DNA of 13,073 nucleotides from Pseudomonadota bacterium. GTDB taxonomy: Bacteria; Pseudomonadota; Alphaproteobacteria; Rhizobiales; Methyloligellaceae. Positions 7,823-13,073 of the stretch are shown one piece after another. The notes under the pieces were generated by a model that made no database searches, was not told the origin of the DNA, and saw nothing but the letters and a program-made list of their open reading frames with translations. The stretch spans positions 1 to 13,073 of the forward strand of contig JADFHH010000011.1 in assembly GCA_022567275.1 (NCBI GenBank). Reading direction: 5' to 3'. A program made the position numbers and the translations under genes. The number at the start of each line of letters is the position of its first letter. Position 1 is the stretch's first letter.

Positions 7823-7833
7823 GGGTGGGGTGA
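7794..7833 (+). repeat. GC-rich palindromic repeat, copy 1, overlapping the tupA stop codon
   Basis: TCCCTCCCC (7796-7804) pairs perfectly with GGGGAGGGA (7810-7818) around a TTGAC loop (9-bp stem), followed by the GAGGGTGGGGTG tail (7821-7832). This type of element is scattered through many alphaproteobacterial genomes. The tupA stop TGA (7820-7822) lies just past the stem. Sited between convergent genes, it may act as a 3'-end or mRNA-stabilising hairpin, though no T-tract follows. Confidence 0.7.
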
Positions 7834-7847
7834 CACAGCAAGGACTC

Positions 7848-7865
7848 ATGCGCCCTTGGGCGCAT
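7848..7865. repeat. Short perfect inverted repeat between the two palindromic repeats
   Basis: ATGCGCCC (7848-7855) and GGGCGCAT (7858-7865) are exact inverted arms separated by TT. It lies between the two larger palindromes and may be part of the same composite element. As RNA it would fold as a 7-bp stem with a 4-nt loop. No T-run follows immediately. Confidence 0.5.
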
Positions 7866-7914
7866 TCGAGCTTGTTTTCAAAGTGTTCGCTTAGAGCTCA
7901 AGAGTCTGTTTTCG

Positions 7915-7957
7915 CCCCCTCACCTCGGCCCTCTCCCCGATGGGGAGAGGGAGTCAC
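7915..7957 (-). repeat. GC-rich palindromic repeat, copy 2, inverted relative to copy 1
   Basis: CCCTCTCCCC (7929-7938) pairs perfectly with GGGGAGAGGG (7942-7951) around a GAT loop (10-bp stem). It is preceded by CCCCCTCACCTCGG, the reverse complement counterpart of the GAGGGTGGGG tail of copy 1. The two copies thus lie tail to tail about 80 bp apart, like a BIME-type pair of REP elements. Confidence 0.7.
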
Positions 7958-8025
7958 GGCCAGCGCCACGGCAAGGCCAAACCCGGCACCGAAATCCCCG
8001 TGCAAACGAATCTCCCAGCCCGCCT

Positions 8026-8910
8026 TCAAGCCGCATTGTAGTGCACCGTCCCAAGCCCGCTCACGTCATAACCCTCCAGGGATCCGGCGCGTTCGGTGAA
8101 GGCGGCGCTGCTGGTGAATTCCAGCAGGCGCGTCATGGCTGCGCCGAAATAATCCCGGCGGCACATCACAAGGTCGTAGCGTTCGCGCGCCAGCGGCACG
8201 AATGCGAGGCCATGACGGCGCGCCATGGCGGCCAGCCCGAGACCGGCGGCCGCCTTGCCCGCGGCTACGCCGAGCGCCACTTCCGTTTCGCTGCGCGCGG
8301 GCGCATCGCACGGCTTGAGATCCTCCAGGCTCATACCGGCGTCTTCAAGCAGCCGCGCCAGCAACACGGTGCTGCCGGCGGCGCGCTGACGCGGCAGGAA
8401 CGTGGCGCCCGCGAGATCGGCGATTGATTTGACCTGGGCCGGGTTGCCGGCGGGCAGGATGAGCCCCTGTTCGCGCCGCGCCCATTCGATCGCCACCACC
8501 GGCATTCCGGCCAGCGCACGCGCCACGTGGCCCGCATTCCACGCATCATCGCCCTCTTCCGGAAGATGGATGCCAGCGGCGACGGCCTGGGTTTTCGCCA
8601 GGCGCTCCAGGCCATTGAGGGAGCCGTCAAACAGCGTGGCCAGCCCCGTCTGTGCTTCGCGCAAGGCCCATTCGAGCAACGGGTCGTGAGAGCCGGCGAC
8701 CACCGGCGGGCGCGGTTCAAACGCGCCCGCGCCCGCGCCATAATGGGTATGGCGCACCAGCCAGGATTGCACCAGGGCGCGCGGGAACAGCAGTTTGCCG
8801 GTCACGCGGATACAGGGGATAACGCCCGCGCCCGCAAGGTCATACACCTTGCGCTGCTTGATGCGCAGCAGCGCCGCGACCTCTTTGGTGGTCATCAGAT
8901 CGGGTTGCAC
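8026..8910 (-). CDS. Oxyanion-sensing transcriptional regulator: excisionase-like HTH plus molybdate-binding-like domain
   Basis: This 294-residue one-component regulator has an N-terminal excisionase/MerR-like winged HTH (residues 5-54: MTTKEVAALLRIKQRKVYDL, then IPCIRVTGKLLFPRALVQSWL). It is followed by a cytoplasmic type-2 periplasmic-binding-protein-like domain (about 75-285), of the COG1910 kind, with RAAGSTVLLARLLEDAG around 176-192. Proteins of this architecture often adjoin molybdate/tungstate transporters and are thought to sense the oxyanion. It converges on tupBCA, which supports control of that operon. The start is a GTG at 8910 with GGGGGAG (plus-strand 8921-8927) 10 nt upstream; an in-frame ATG at 8895 lacks a ribosome binding site. 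The perfect palindrome GTGAATTCAC, 21 nt upstream of the start, is a candidate autoregulatory operator. Whether it represses or activates is unknown. Confidence 0.85.
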   Translation of the reverse strand: MQPDLMTTKEVAALLRIKQRKVYDLAGAGVIPCIRVTGKLLFPRALVQSWLVRHTHYGAGAGAFEPRPPVVAGSHDPLLEWALREAQTGLATLFDGSLNGLERLAKTQAVAAGIHLPEEGDDAWNAGHVARALAGMPVVAIEWARREQGLILPAGNPAQVKSIADLAGATFLPRQRAAGSTVLLARLLEDAGMSLEDLKPCDAPARSETEVALGVAAGKAAAGLGLAAMARRHGLAFVPLARERYDLVMCRRDYFGAAMTRLLEFTSSAAFTERAGSLEGYDVSGLGTVHYNAA

Positions 8911-8931
8911 CGGCTGTTAGCTCCCCCATGT

Positions 8932-8941
8932 GTGAATTCAC
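8932..8941. promoter_or_regulatory. Perfect palindrome upstream of the regulator gene, candidate operator
   Basis: GTGAATTCAC is a perfect 10-bp palindrome located 21 nt upstream of the regulator's GTG start and just before its ribosome binding site. It is placed where an autoregulatory operator would act. A related half-site, GTGAA, occurs at 5461-5465 ahead of tupB, but no complete copy is there. Confidence 0.25.
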
Positions 8942-9010
8942 GCCGCCAGCGGCAATCTGGCCGGGAAGTGACGGCTCAAAATGGTAGATCGCATCACGCG
9001 TCGCCGATTG

Positions 9011-9451
9011 TCATGTTTTGCAATCCGGCGTGTTGATCCTAAGCATCCAGGGTCCGGCGAAACGGCTCAACATCATCCCCGCCGACATAGCCGTCACGAA
9101 AAGGAACGCCATACCGGGGCGGATGCCGAACATCGTCAGCGCGGGGCCGGGACAGATTCCGGCAAGCCCCCAGCCAAGTCCAAAAATAACGCTGCCCAAA
9201 ATGAGCGGAACGTCGATATCACGCCGCGTGGGAACGAGCTGCTTTTCCGCGAACAAGGGCTTGCGTCCCTTAAGCAGCCAATAGCCCGGCAAAGCAACCG
9301 CCAGAGCGCTACCCATCACCAGAAGAAGGGCGGGATCCCAGGTGCCCGATATATCAAGAAAACCAAGCACAACATCGGGATTGACCATCCCTGAGATGGT
9401 GAGGCCTGCGCCAAAGACAAGTCCGGCGAATGTTGCAGCGATGATCGGCAT
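9011..9451 (-). CDS. YeeE/YedE-family membrane protein, second half (DUF6691-like)
   Basis: This roughly 146-residue integral membrane protein belongs to the YeeE/YedE group, whose characterised members move thiosulfate or related sulfur compounds through a line of conserved cysteines. It has about four hydrophobic segments. The family motif FGLGWGLAGICPGPAL lies near residues 90-105 and holds the key cysteine (Cys100). FGAGLTISGMVNPDVVLGFLD near the N-terminus is also typical. The ATG at 9451 is preferred because AGGTG sits 6 nt upstream; an in-frame GTG at 9460 abuts the stop of the previous gene and would add three residues. It is the downstream half of a two-gene unit that together matches one full-length YeeE. 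Function as a heterodimeric transporter is inferred. Confidence 0.88.
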   Translation of the reverse strand: MPIIAATFAGLVFGAGLTISGMVNPDVVLGFLDISGTWDPALLLVMGSALAVALPGYWLLKGRKPLFAEKQLVPTRRDIDVPLILGSVIFGLGWGLAGICPGPALTMFGIRPGMAFLFVTAMSAGMMLSRFAGPWMLRINTPDCKT

Positions 9452-9460
9452 GGCGCGCAC

Positions 9461-9874
9461 CTAAATCACGTGCCGGACCACGAACACCGTGGCCAGACCG
9501 CAGCCCATGAAGGCAAGTGTCGCCATAATAGAGCGCGGCGAACCCCTGGAGATGCCGCATATCCCGTGACCCGACGTGCAGCCCGAGCCGATTGCCGTCC
9601 CCAGCCCGACAAGCAGTCCGGCGAACAGGAACACCGGCATCGGGGTGTCTATTTGCACCTGACCCGGGCGCCCGAATGCGGCGAGAAAAACCGGCGCGGC
9701 GAGTGCTCCGGCGAAAAAGGCAAGCCGCCACGCCGGGCCATCGGACCCGCGGATCAAGCCTGACCAGATGCCGCTCGCGCCCATCACCCGGCCATTCAGC
9801 GCAAGAAGCAGGATAGCCGCCAGACCGATCATTGCGCCGCCAAGTAATGGCATTAGGATTTCAGTTTCACTCAT
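9461..9874 (-). CDS. YeeE/YedE-family membrane protein, first half (sulfur-compound transport)
   Basis: This 137-residue membrane protein is the upstream partner of the split YeeE/YedE pair. It has about four hydrophobic segments (8-31, 50-67, 78-96, 116-134). The signature GSGCTSGHGICGISRGSPRS at 96-115 contains Cys99 and Cys106, the kind of cysteines that hand sulfur compounds through the pore in thiosulfate transporters of this family. The next gene starts within 10 nt of its stop, so the two are cotranscribed. The ATG at 9874 directly follows the inverted repeat GGGTA-N6-TACCC, which contains TATATT on the coding strand. The substrate may be thiosulfate or another sulfane-sulfur species. 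No sulfur dioxygenase, rhodanese or BigR-type regulator is next to it, although these often accompany such pairs. Confidence 0.88.
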   Translation of the reverse strand: MSETEILMPLLGGAMIGLAAILLLALNGRVMGASGIWSGLIRGSDGPAWRLAFFAGALAAPVFLAAFGRPGQVQIDTPMPVFLFAGLLVGLGTAIGSGCTSGHGICGISRGSPRSIMATLAFMGCGLATVFVVRHVI

Positions 9875-9890
9875 GGGTACAAATATACCC
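9875..9890 (-). promoter_or_regulatory. Inverted repeat directly upstream of the YeeE/YedE pair, candidate operator/promoter
   Basis: GGGTACAAATATACCC has 5-bp arms (GGGTA/TACCC) around 6 nt and touches the ATG at 9874. On the minus strand it contains TATATT, 7 nt before the ATG, which could be a -10 element of a nearly leaderless transcript. AAGGGG, just upstream on the coding strand, could alternatively be a distant Shine-Dalgarno. A dimeric repressor bound here would block expression. No -35 match is evident. Confidence 0.3.
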
Positions 9891-10079
9891 CTTTCGGCTT
9901 CTTCTTTCCTAGCTCAAACTCGCGCAGTCAAGCGGCTTTTAGCCACATCTGGCTGGAAACCATTCTGCGCCACAAGGCTTGCCAGAACACCGTACAGTTG
10001 ACACGATACCCTGCAGATGCCTCCGCGCGCCGGAACGGGGAGCGTGAAGTCATGGTAGTCGTTTAAGGGAGGTATAAAA

Positions 10080-12128
10080 ATGGCGGATACAAAGGACAAA
10101 GGCGGCCATAGTCCGCGCTGCATTGCACTGGTTGGTCCCTATCTCAGCGGTAAGACGACGCTTCTGGAAGCGATACTCGCGCGCACGGGGGCGATTCCCA
10201 GACAAGGAAAAATGGCCGACAGGAATAGCGTCGGCGACGCCAGCCAGGAGGCGCGCGACCATGGCATGAGCGTCGAGCTCAATGTCGCGCAGACCGAGTT
10301 TCTCGGCGACAGCTATACCTTCATCGACTGTCCCGGTTCGGTTGAGTTTCAGTATGACGCGAGCGCGGCGCTCACAGGCTGCGATGCGGCCATCGTCGTG
10401 TGCGAATCCGACATCAAGAAGGTGCCAGCCCTGCAACTCATCCTGAAGCAGCTTGAAGATCGTGGCATTCCGCATTTCCTGTTCCTCAACAAGATCGACA
10501 AGGCGGAGGGGCGGGTGCGCGATATCCTGCCCATCTTGCAGCCCGCCAGCGCAAAACCTCTGGTTCTGCGGCAGATCCCCATCTGGGAAAACGAGATCGT
10601 CACCGGTTTTGTCGACCTGGCGCTGGAGCGCGCCTTCGTCTACCGCGAGCATGCGGCGAGCGAGGTCATAGACATGCCCGGCGGTCTTGCCGAACGCCAG
10701 AAGGAAGCGCGGTTCTCCATGCTGGAGCACCTTGCCGACTATGACGATGAGTTGATGGAGCAGCTTCTCGAAGATATTGAACCACCGCGCGATAAAGTGT
10801 TCGACGATCTATCGAAGGAGTTGAAGGACGGCGATATTTGTCCGGTCTTTCTGGGTTCCGCCGAACATGGCAATGGCATCCTGCGGCTGTTGAAGGCGCT
10901 GCGCCATGAAGCGCCCTCGGTTGCACAAACGATTCTCAGGCTCGGCGTCGGCGATGCCCCGTCCTGCGCCCAGGTGCTAAAAACGTTTCACACCGAACAT
11001 GGCGGCAAGCTGACCCTGGCGCGGGTGCTCACAGGCACATTCGCCGATGGCGCCTCGATCTATTCCGGGGACAAGGGTGAGCGGATTTCCGGCATCTTCA
11101 CGCTGATGGGGCAGGACCCCGTCAAGGGCGCGGATTCAGGCCCCGGCGCGACCATCGCGTTCGGCCGGATGGACTCCATAAAGACCGGCGACACATTGGC
11201 CCTCGAGAAGGGCGCGGGCGTGAATATCGAATGTCCAGCCCCGCCGGCGCCGGTGCTCGGGCTCGGGCTGGAAGCGAAAGAGCGCAAGGACGAAGTCAAG
11301 ATGACGTCGGCGATCGCCAAGATTATCGAGGAAGACCCGTCGATCTCCCTGGTCCACTCCCAGGAGCTTGGACAGATGGTGCTGTGGGGGCAGGGAGAGA
11401 TGCATTTGCGGGTCGCGCTGGAACGGCTGAACCGCAAATACAGCATCGCCGCGCGGACTCATCCCCGGCTGGTGCCATACAAGGAAACCATCAAAAAGAA
11501 GATCGAAATACGCGGCCGCCACAAGAAGCAATCGGGCGGCCATGGCCAGTTCGGCGATATCGTCGTCGACATCAAGCCGTTACCGCGCGGCTCGGGTTTC
11601 GAGTTTTCCGACACCATTTCCGGCGGCGTCGTCCCCAAACAATATATCCCCTCGGTCGAAAACGGGGTGAAGGAATATCTGGTCTCCGGTCCGCTCGGGT
11701 TCCCCGTCGTCGACGTGGCCGTGTGCCTGAAGGACGGGTCCTATCACTCCGTCGATTCATCCGATATGGCGTTCAAGACGGCGGGGTCCATCGCCATGCG
11801 CGAGGGCTTGCCGAAATGCGCGCCGGTTCTGCTGGAGCCGATCATGGCGGTGGAGATTTGCATTCCTTCCGATGCGACCGCCAGGATCAATCAGATCATC
11901 TCCGGCCGCCGCGGCCAGATTCTTGGCTTTGATGCAAGGCCCGGATGGCAGAGTTGGGATCTGGTCAAGGCGTATATACCCGAATCGGAAATGCAGAATC
12001 TGATCGTCGAGCTGCGCTCGGCGACCGCGGGGGTGGGCACCTTCACCGCAAAATTCGGCCATCTGGCGGAGCTGACCGGCAAGCTCGCCGAGCAGGTGCT
12101 CTCCGCTCATAAAGAGGAAGCGGCCTGA
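10080..12128 (+). CDS. EF-G-like translational GTPase (divergent EF-G paralogue)
   Basis: This 682-residue protein has the full EF-G domain order. The G domain carries P-loop GPYLSGKT (19-26), G3 DCPG (83-86), G4 NKID (137-140) and G5 GSA (259-261). Then come a beta-barrel domain II (about 295-385), domain III (about 393-465), domain IV with the tip loop GSYHSVDSSDMAF (553-565) and domain V (about 586-670). It differs from canonical EF-G in key places: the P-loop lacks the HVDA sequence, the catalytic His after DTPG is Ser87, and the switch I region around 47-70 is altered (GMSVE for GITIT). It is probably an accessory EF-G-like factor rather than the housekeeping one, which normally lies in the str operon. 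AGGGAGG (10066-10072) sits 7 nt before the ATG. It is divergent from the YeeE/YedE pair and 81 nt upstream of the MsrP gene. Its cellular role is unknown. Confidence 0.92.
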   Translation: MADTKDKGGHSPRCIALVGPYLSGKTTLLEAILARTGAIPRQGKMADRNSVGDASQEARDHGMSVELNVAQTEFLGDSYTFIDCPGSVEFQYDASAALTGCDAAIVVCESDIKKVPALQLILKQLEDRGIPHFLFLNKIDKAEGRVRDILPILQPASAKPLVLRQIPIWENEIVTGFVDLALERAFVYREHAASEVIDMPGGLAERQKEARFSMLEHLADYDDELMEQLLEDIEPPRDKVFDDLSKELKDGDICPVFLGSAEHGNGILRLLKALRHEAPSVAQTILRLGVGDAPSCAQVLKTFHTEHGGKLTLARVLTGTFADGASIYSGDKGERISGIFTLMGQDPVKGADSGPGATIAFGRMDSIKTGDTLALEKGAGVNIECPAPPAPVLGLGLEAKERKDEVKMTSAIAKIIEEDPSISLVHSQELGQMVLWGQGEMHLRVALERLNRKYSIAARTHPRLVPYKETIKKKIEIRGRHKKQSGGHGQFGDIVVDIKPLPRGSGFEFSDTISGGVVPKQYIPSVENGVKEYLVSGPLGFPVVDVAVCLKDGSYHSVDSSDMAFKTAGSIAMREGLPKCAPVLLEPIMAVEICIPSDATARINQIISGRRGQILGFDARPGWQSWDLVKAYIPESEMQNLIVELRSATAGVGTFTAKFGHLAELTGKLAEQVLSAHKEEAA

Positions 12129-12209
12129 GGCGGGTGCATCCGCAAGACTTGTCTGGGCGTATAGAGTCATGCAGCGCCAAACAGAGGTCTCTGGGAAAGG
12201 GAGAAGCAA

Positions 12210-13073
12210 ATGCCGATCAGAATCGCAAGAGGTTGGGAAATTCCTGAAAGCCTGGCGACGCCGGAGGAGGTTTTTCTCAACCGGCGTGCGTTTATTGCTG
12301 GCGCCGGCTCGATCGCGGCCGCGGGCGCATTGCCTGATATGGCCTTCGCCGCAGTGAAAGATGGCGACCCGAGCGCCGATCTCTACCCCGCCATGCGTAA
12401 CCCCAAATACAAGATCACCCGGGAGCTGACACCGGAAAAGGTCAACCTCACCTACAATAATTTTTACGAATTCGGCTCCCACAAGAAAATATACAAAGCG
12501 GCCCAGGCGCTCCCCATCCGCCCGTGGGAGGTCGTGTTCGATGGCCATATAGAAAAGCCCTTCAAGATCGGCATCGACGAGTTGATCCGTAAAATGACGC
12601 TGGAAGAGCGCCTCTACCGCCACCGCTGCGTCGAGGCCTGGTCGATGACAGTGCCCTGGTCCGGATTTCCGATGAAGGATCTGGTGGCGCTGGCAAAACC
12701 CTTGTCGAGCGCCAAATATGTGCGCATGGAAACCTTTCTGAACCCGTCCGTGGCGCGCGGCCAGAAAGCCGCCTGGTATCCCTGGCCCTATGTGGAAGGG
12801 CTGACGATGGAAGAAGCCACCAACGAGCTGGCGTTCATGGTGACGGGCGCTTACGGCAAGCCGATGGCCAAACAGTTCGGCGCGCCGTTGCGGCTCGCCG
12901 TGCCGTGGAAATACGGTTTCAAGCACATCAAGATCCGTTATCCGGTCATGCCCGACGAAATCGGCTTGGCCGTTCTCGTCGTCCCCGCGGGGGTCGACGC
13001 GGACAACCCTGTCCCGGCGGTAGTGATCTGTCACGGCACTTATGGCTGGCAGCACGGCAAATATGGGCCCCTC
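12210..13073 (+). CDS. msrP: Protein-methionine-sulfoxide reductase catalytic subunit MsrP (YedY-like), 3' end outside window, C-terminal region anomalous
   Basis: MsrP is a periplasmic molybdopterin enzyme that repairs oxidised methionines, fed electrons by the haem membrane protein MsrQ. The 288 visible residues begin with a Tat signal (NRRAFIAGAG at 24-33, then a hydrophobic stretch and AFA near 45-47). YNNFYEFG (82-89), PWEVVFDG (105-112) and RHRCVEAWSMTVPWSGFP (137-154) are MsrP hallmarks; Cys140 is the molybdenum ligand. YPYVEGL-like (WPYVEGL) and VPWKYGFKHIK (231-241) continue the match. From about residue 242 the sequence no longer resembles MsrP, which should go on with SIV and about 75 more residues. 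Instead it reads as VLVVPAG and PAVVICHGTYGW, like the start of an alpha/beta hydrolase. The other two frames do not restore MsrP. AAAGGGAG (12196-12203) sits 6 nt before the ATG. MsrQ is not in the window. Confidence 0.85.
   Translation, partial: MPIRIARGWEIPESLATPEEVFLNRRAFIAGAGSIAAAGALPDMAFAAVKDGDPSADLYPAMRNPKYKITRELTPEKVNLTYNNFYEFGSHKKIYKAAQALPIRPWEVVFDGHIEKPFKIGIDELIRKMTLEERLYRHRCVEAWSMTVPWSGFPMKDLVALAKPLSSAKYVRMETFLNPSVARGQKAAWYPWPYVEGLTMEEATNELAFMVTGAYGKPMAKQFGAPLRLAVPWKYGFKHIKIRYPVMPDEIGLAVLVVPAGVDADNPVPAVVICHGTYGWQHGKYGPL

Noticed and set aside
9998..10003. Perfect -35 hexamer TTGACA upstream of the EF-G-like gene
   Set aside because: No acceptable -10 hexamer follows at 16-18 nt (the sequence is GC-rich CTCCGC), so a promoter call is not supported.
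11757..13055. A 432-codon minus-strand open frame across the end of the EF-G-like gene and msrP
   Set aside because: It spans two clear plus-strand genes and their spacer, has shadow-like composition and no ribosome binding site of note. Third-position GC bias in the sense genes explains it.
12933..13073. Frameshift as explanation of the MsrP C-terminal divergence
   Set aside because: Translating the two other forward frames gives no MsrP-like C-terminal motif, and one meets a stop near 13021. A simple indel therefore does not explain it.

Overview
The window looks like chromosomal DNA of a GC-rich Gram-negative bacterium, most likely an alphaproteobacterium (Hyphomicrobiales or Rhodospirillales). 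This rests on the high GC content, the type of RND pump and adaptor, the periplasmic Tat and Sec substrates, a split YeeE/YedE pair, and GC-rich CCCTCCCC/GGGGAGGG palindromes of the kind scattered through alphaproteobacterial genomes. No rRNA, tRNA, CRISPR array, phage gene or insertion sequence was recognised.

Layout. 1-490: no convincing gene, but a dense set of strong inverted repeats (possible structured RNA). 491-4881 (minus): a two-gene RND efflux operon, adaptor then inner-membrane pump, overlapping by 4 nt; no outer-membrane channel gene is present. 4882-5504: intergenic, holding a small ORF (5114-5320) with a strong ribosome binding site and an apparent intrinsic terminator starting at its stop codon, then an AT-rich block that is probably the tup promoter. 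5505-7822 (plus): a compact tungstate-type ABC importer operon in the order permease, ATPase, binding protein. 7823-8025: convergent intergenic space filled by an inverted pair of GC-rich palindromic repeats; the first copy supplies the last codons and stop of the binding protein. 8026-8910 (minus): a one-component regulator joining an excisionase-like HTH to a molybdate/tungstate-binding-like domain, probably the sensor for the importer. 9011-9874 (minus): two half-size YeeE/YedE membrane proteins (sulfur-compound transport). 10080-12128 (plus): a divergent EF-G-like translational GTPase whose G3 motif has Ser where EF-G has its catalytic His. 12210-13073 (plus, open at the right edge): a Tat-exported MsrP (YedY) molybdoenzyme whose reading frame switches near 12933 into unrelated sequence resembling an alpha/beta hydrolase.

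How it fits together. The tungstate/molybdate importer, its probable oxyanion-sensing regulator and a molybdenum-cofactor enzyme (MsrP) lie within about 8 kb, with a sulfur transporter pair between them. This suggests a neighbourhood for metal-oxyanion supply and periplasmic methionine-sulfoxide repair, but the genes are in separate transcription units and the link is an inference. The items most worth a second look are the MsrP C-terminal switch (real fusion or assembly chimera), the divergent EF-G-like protein, the small ORF-terminator unit and the structured left end.
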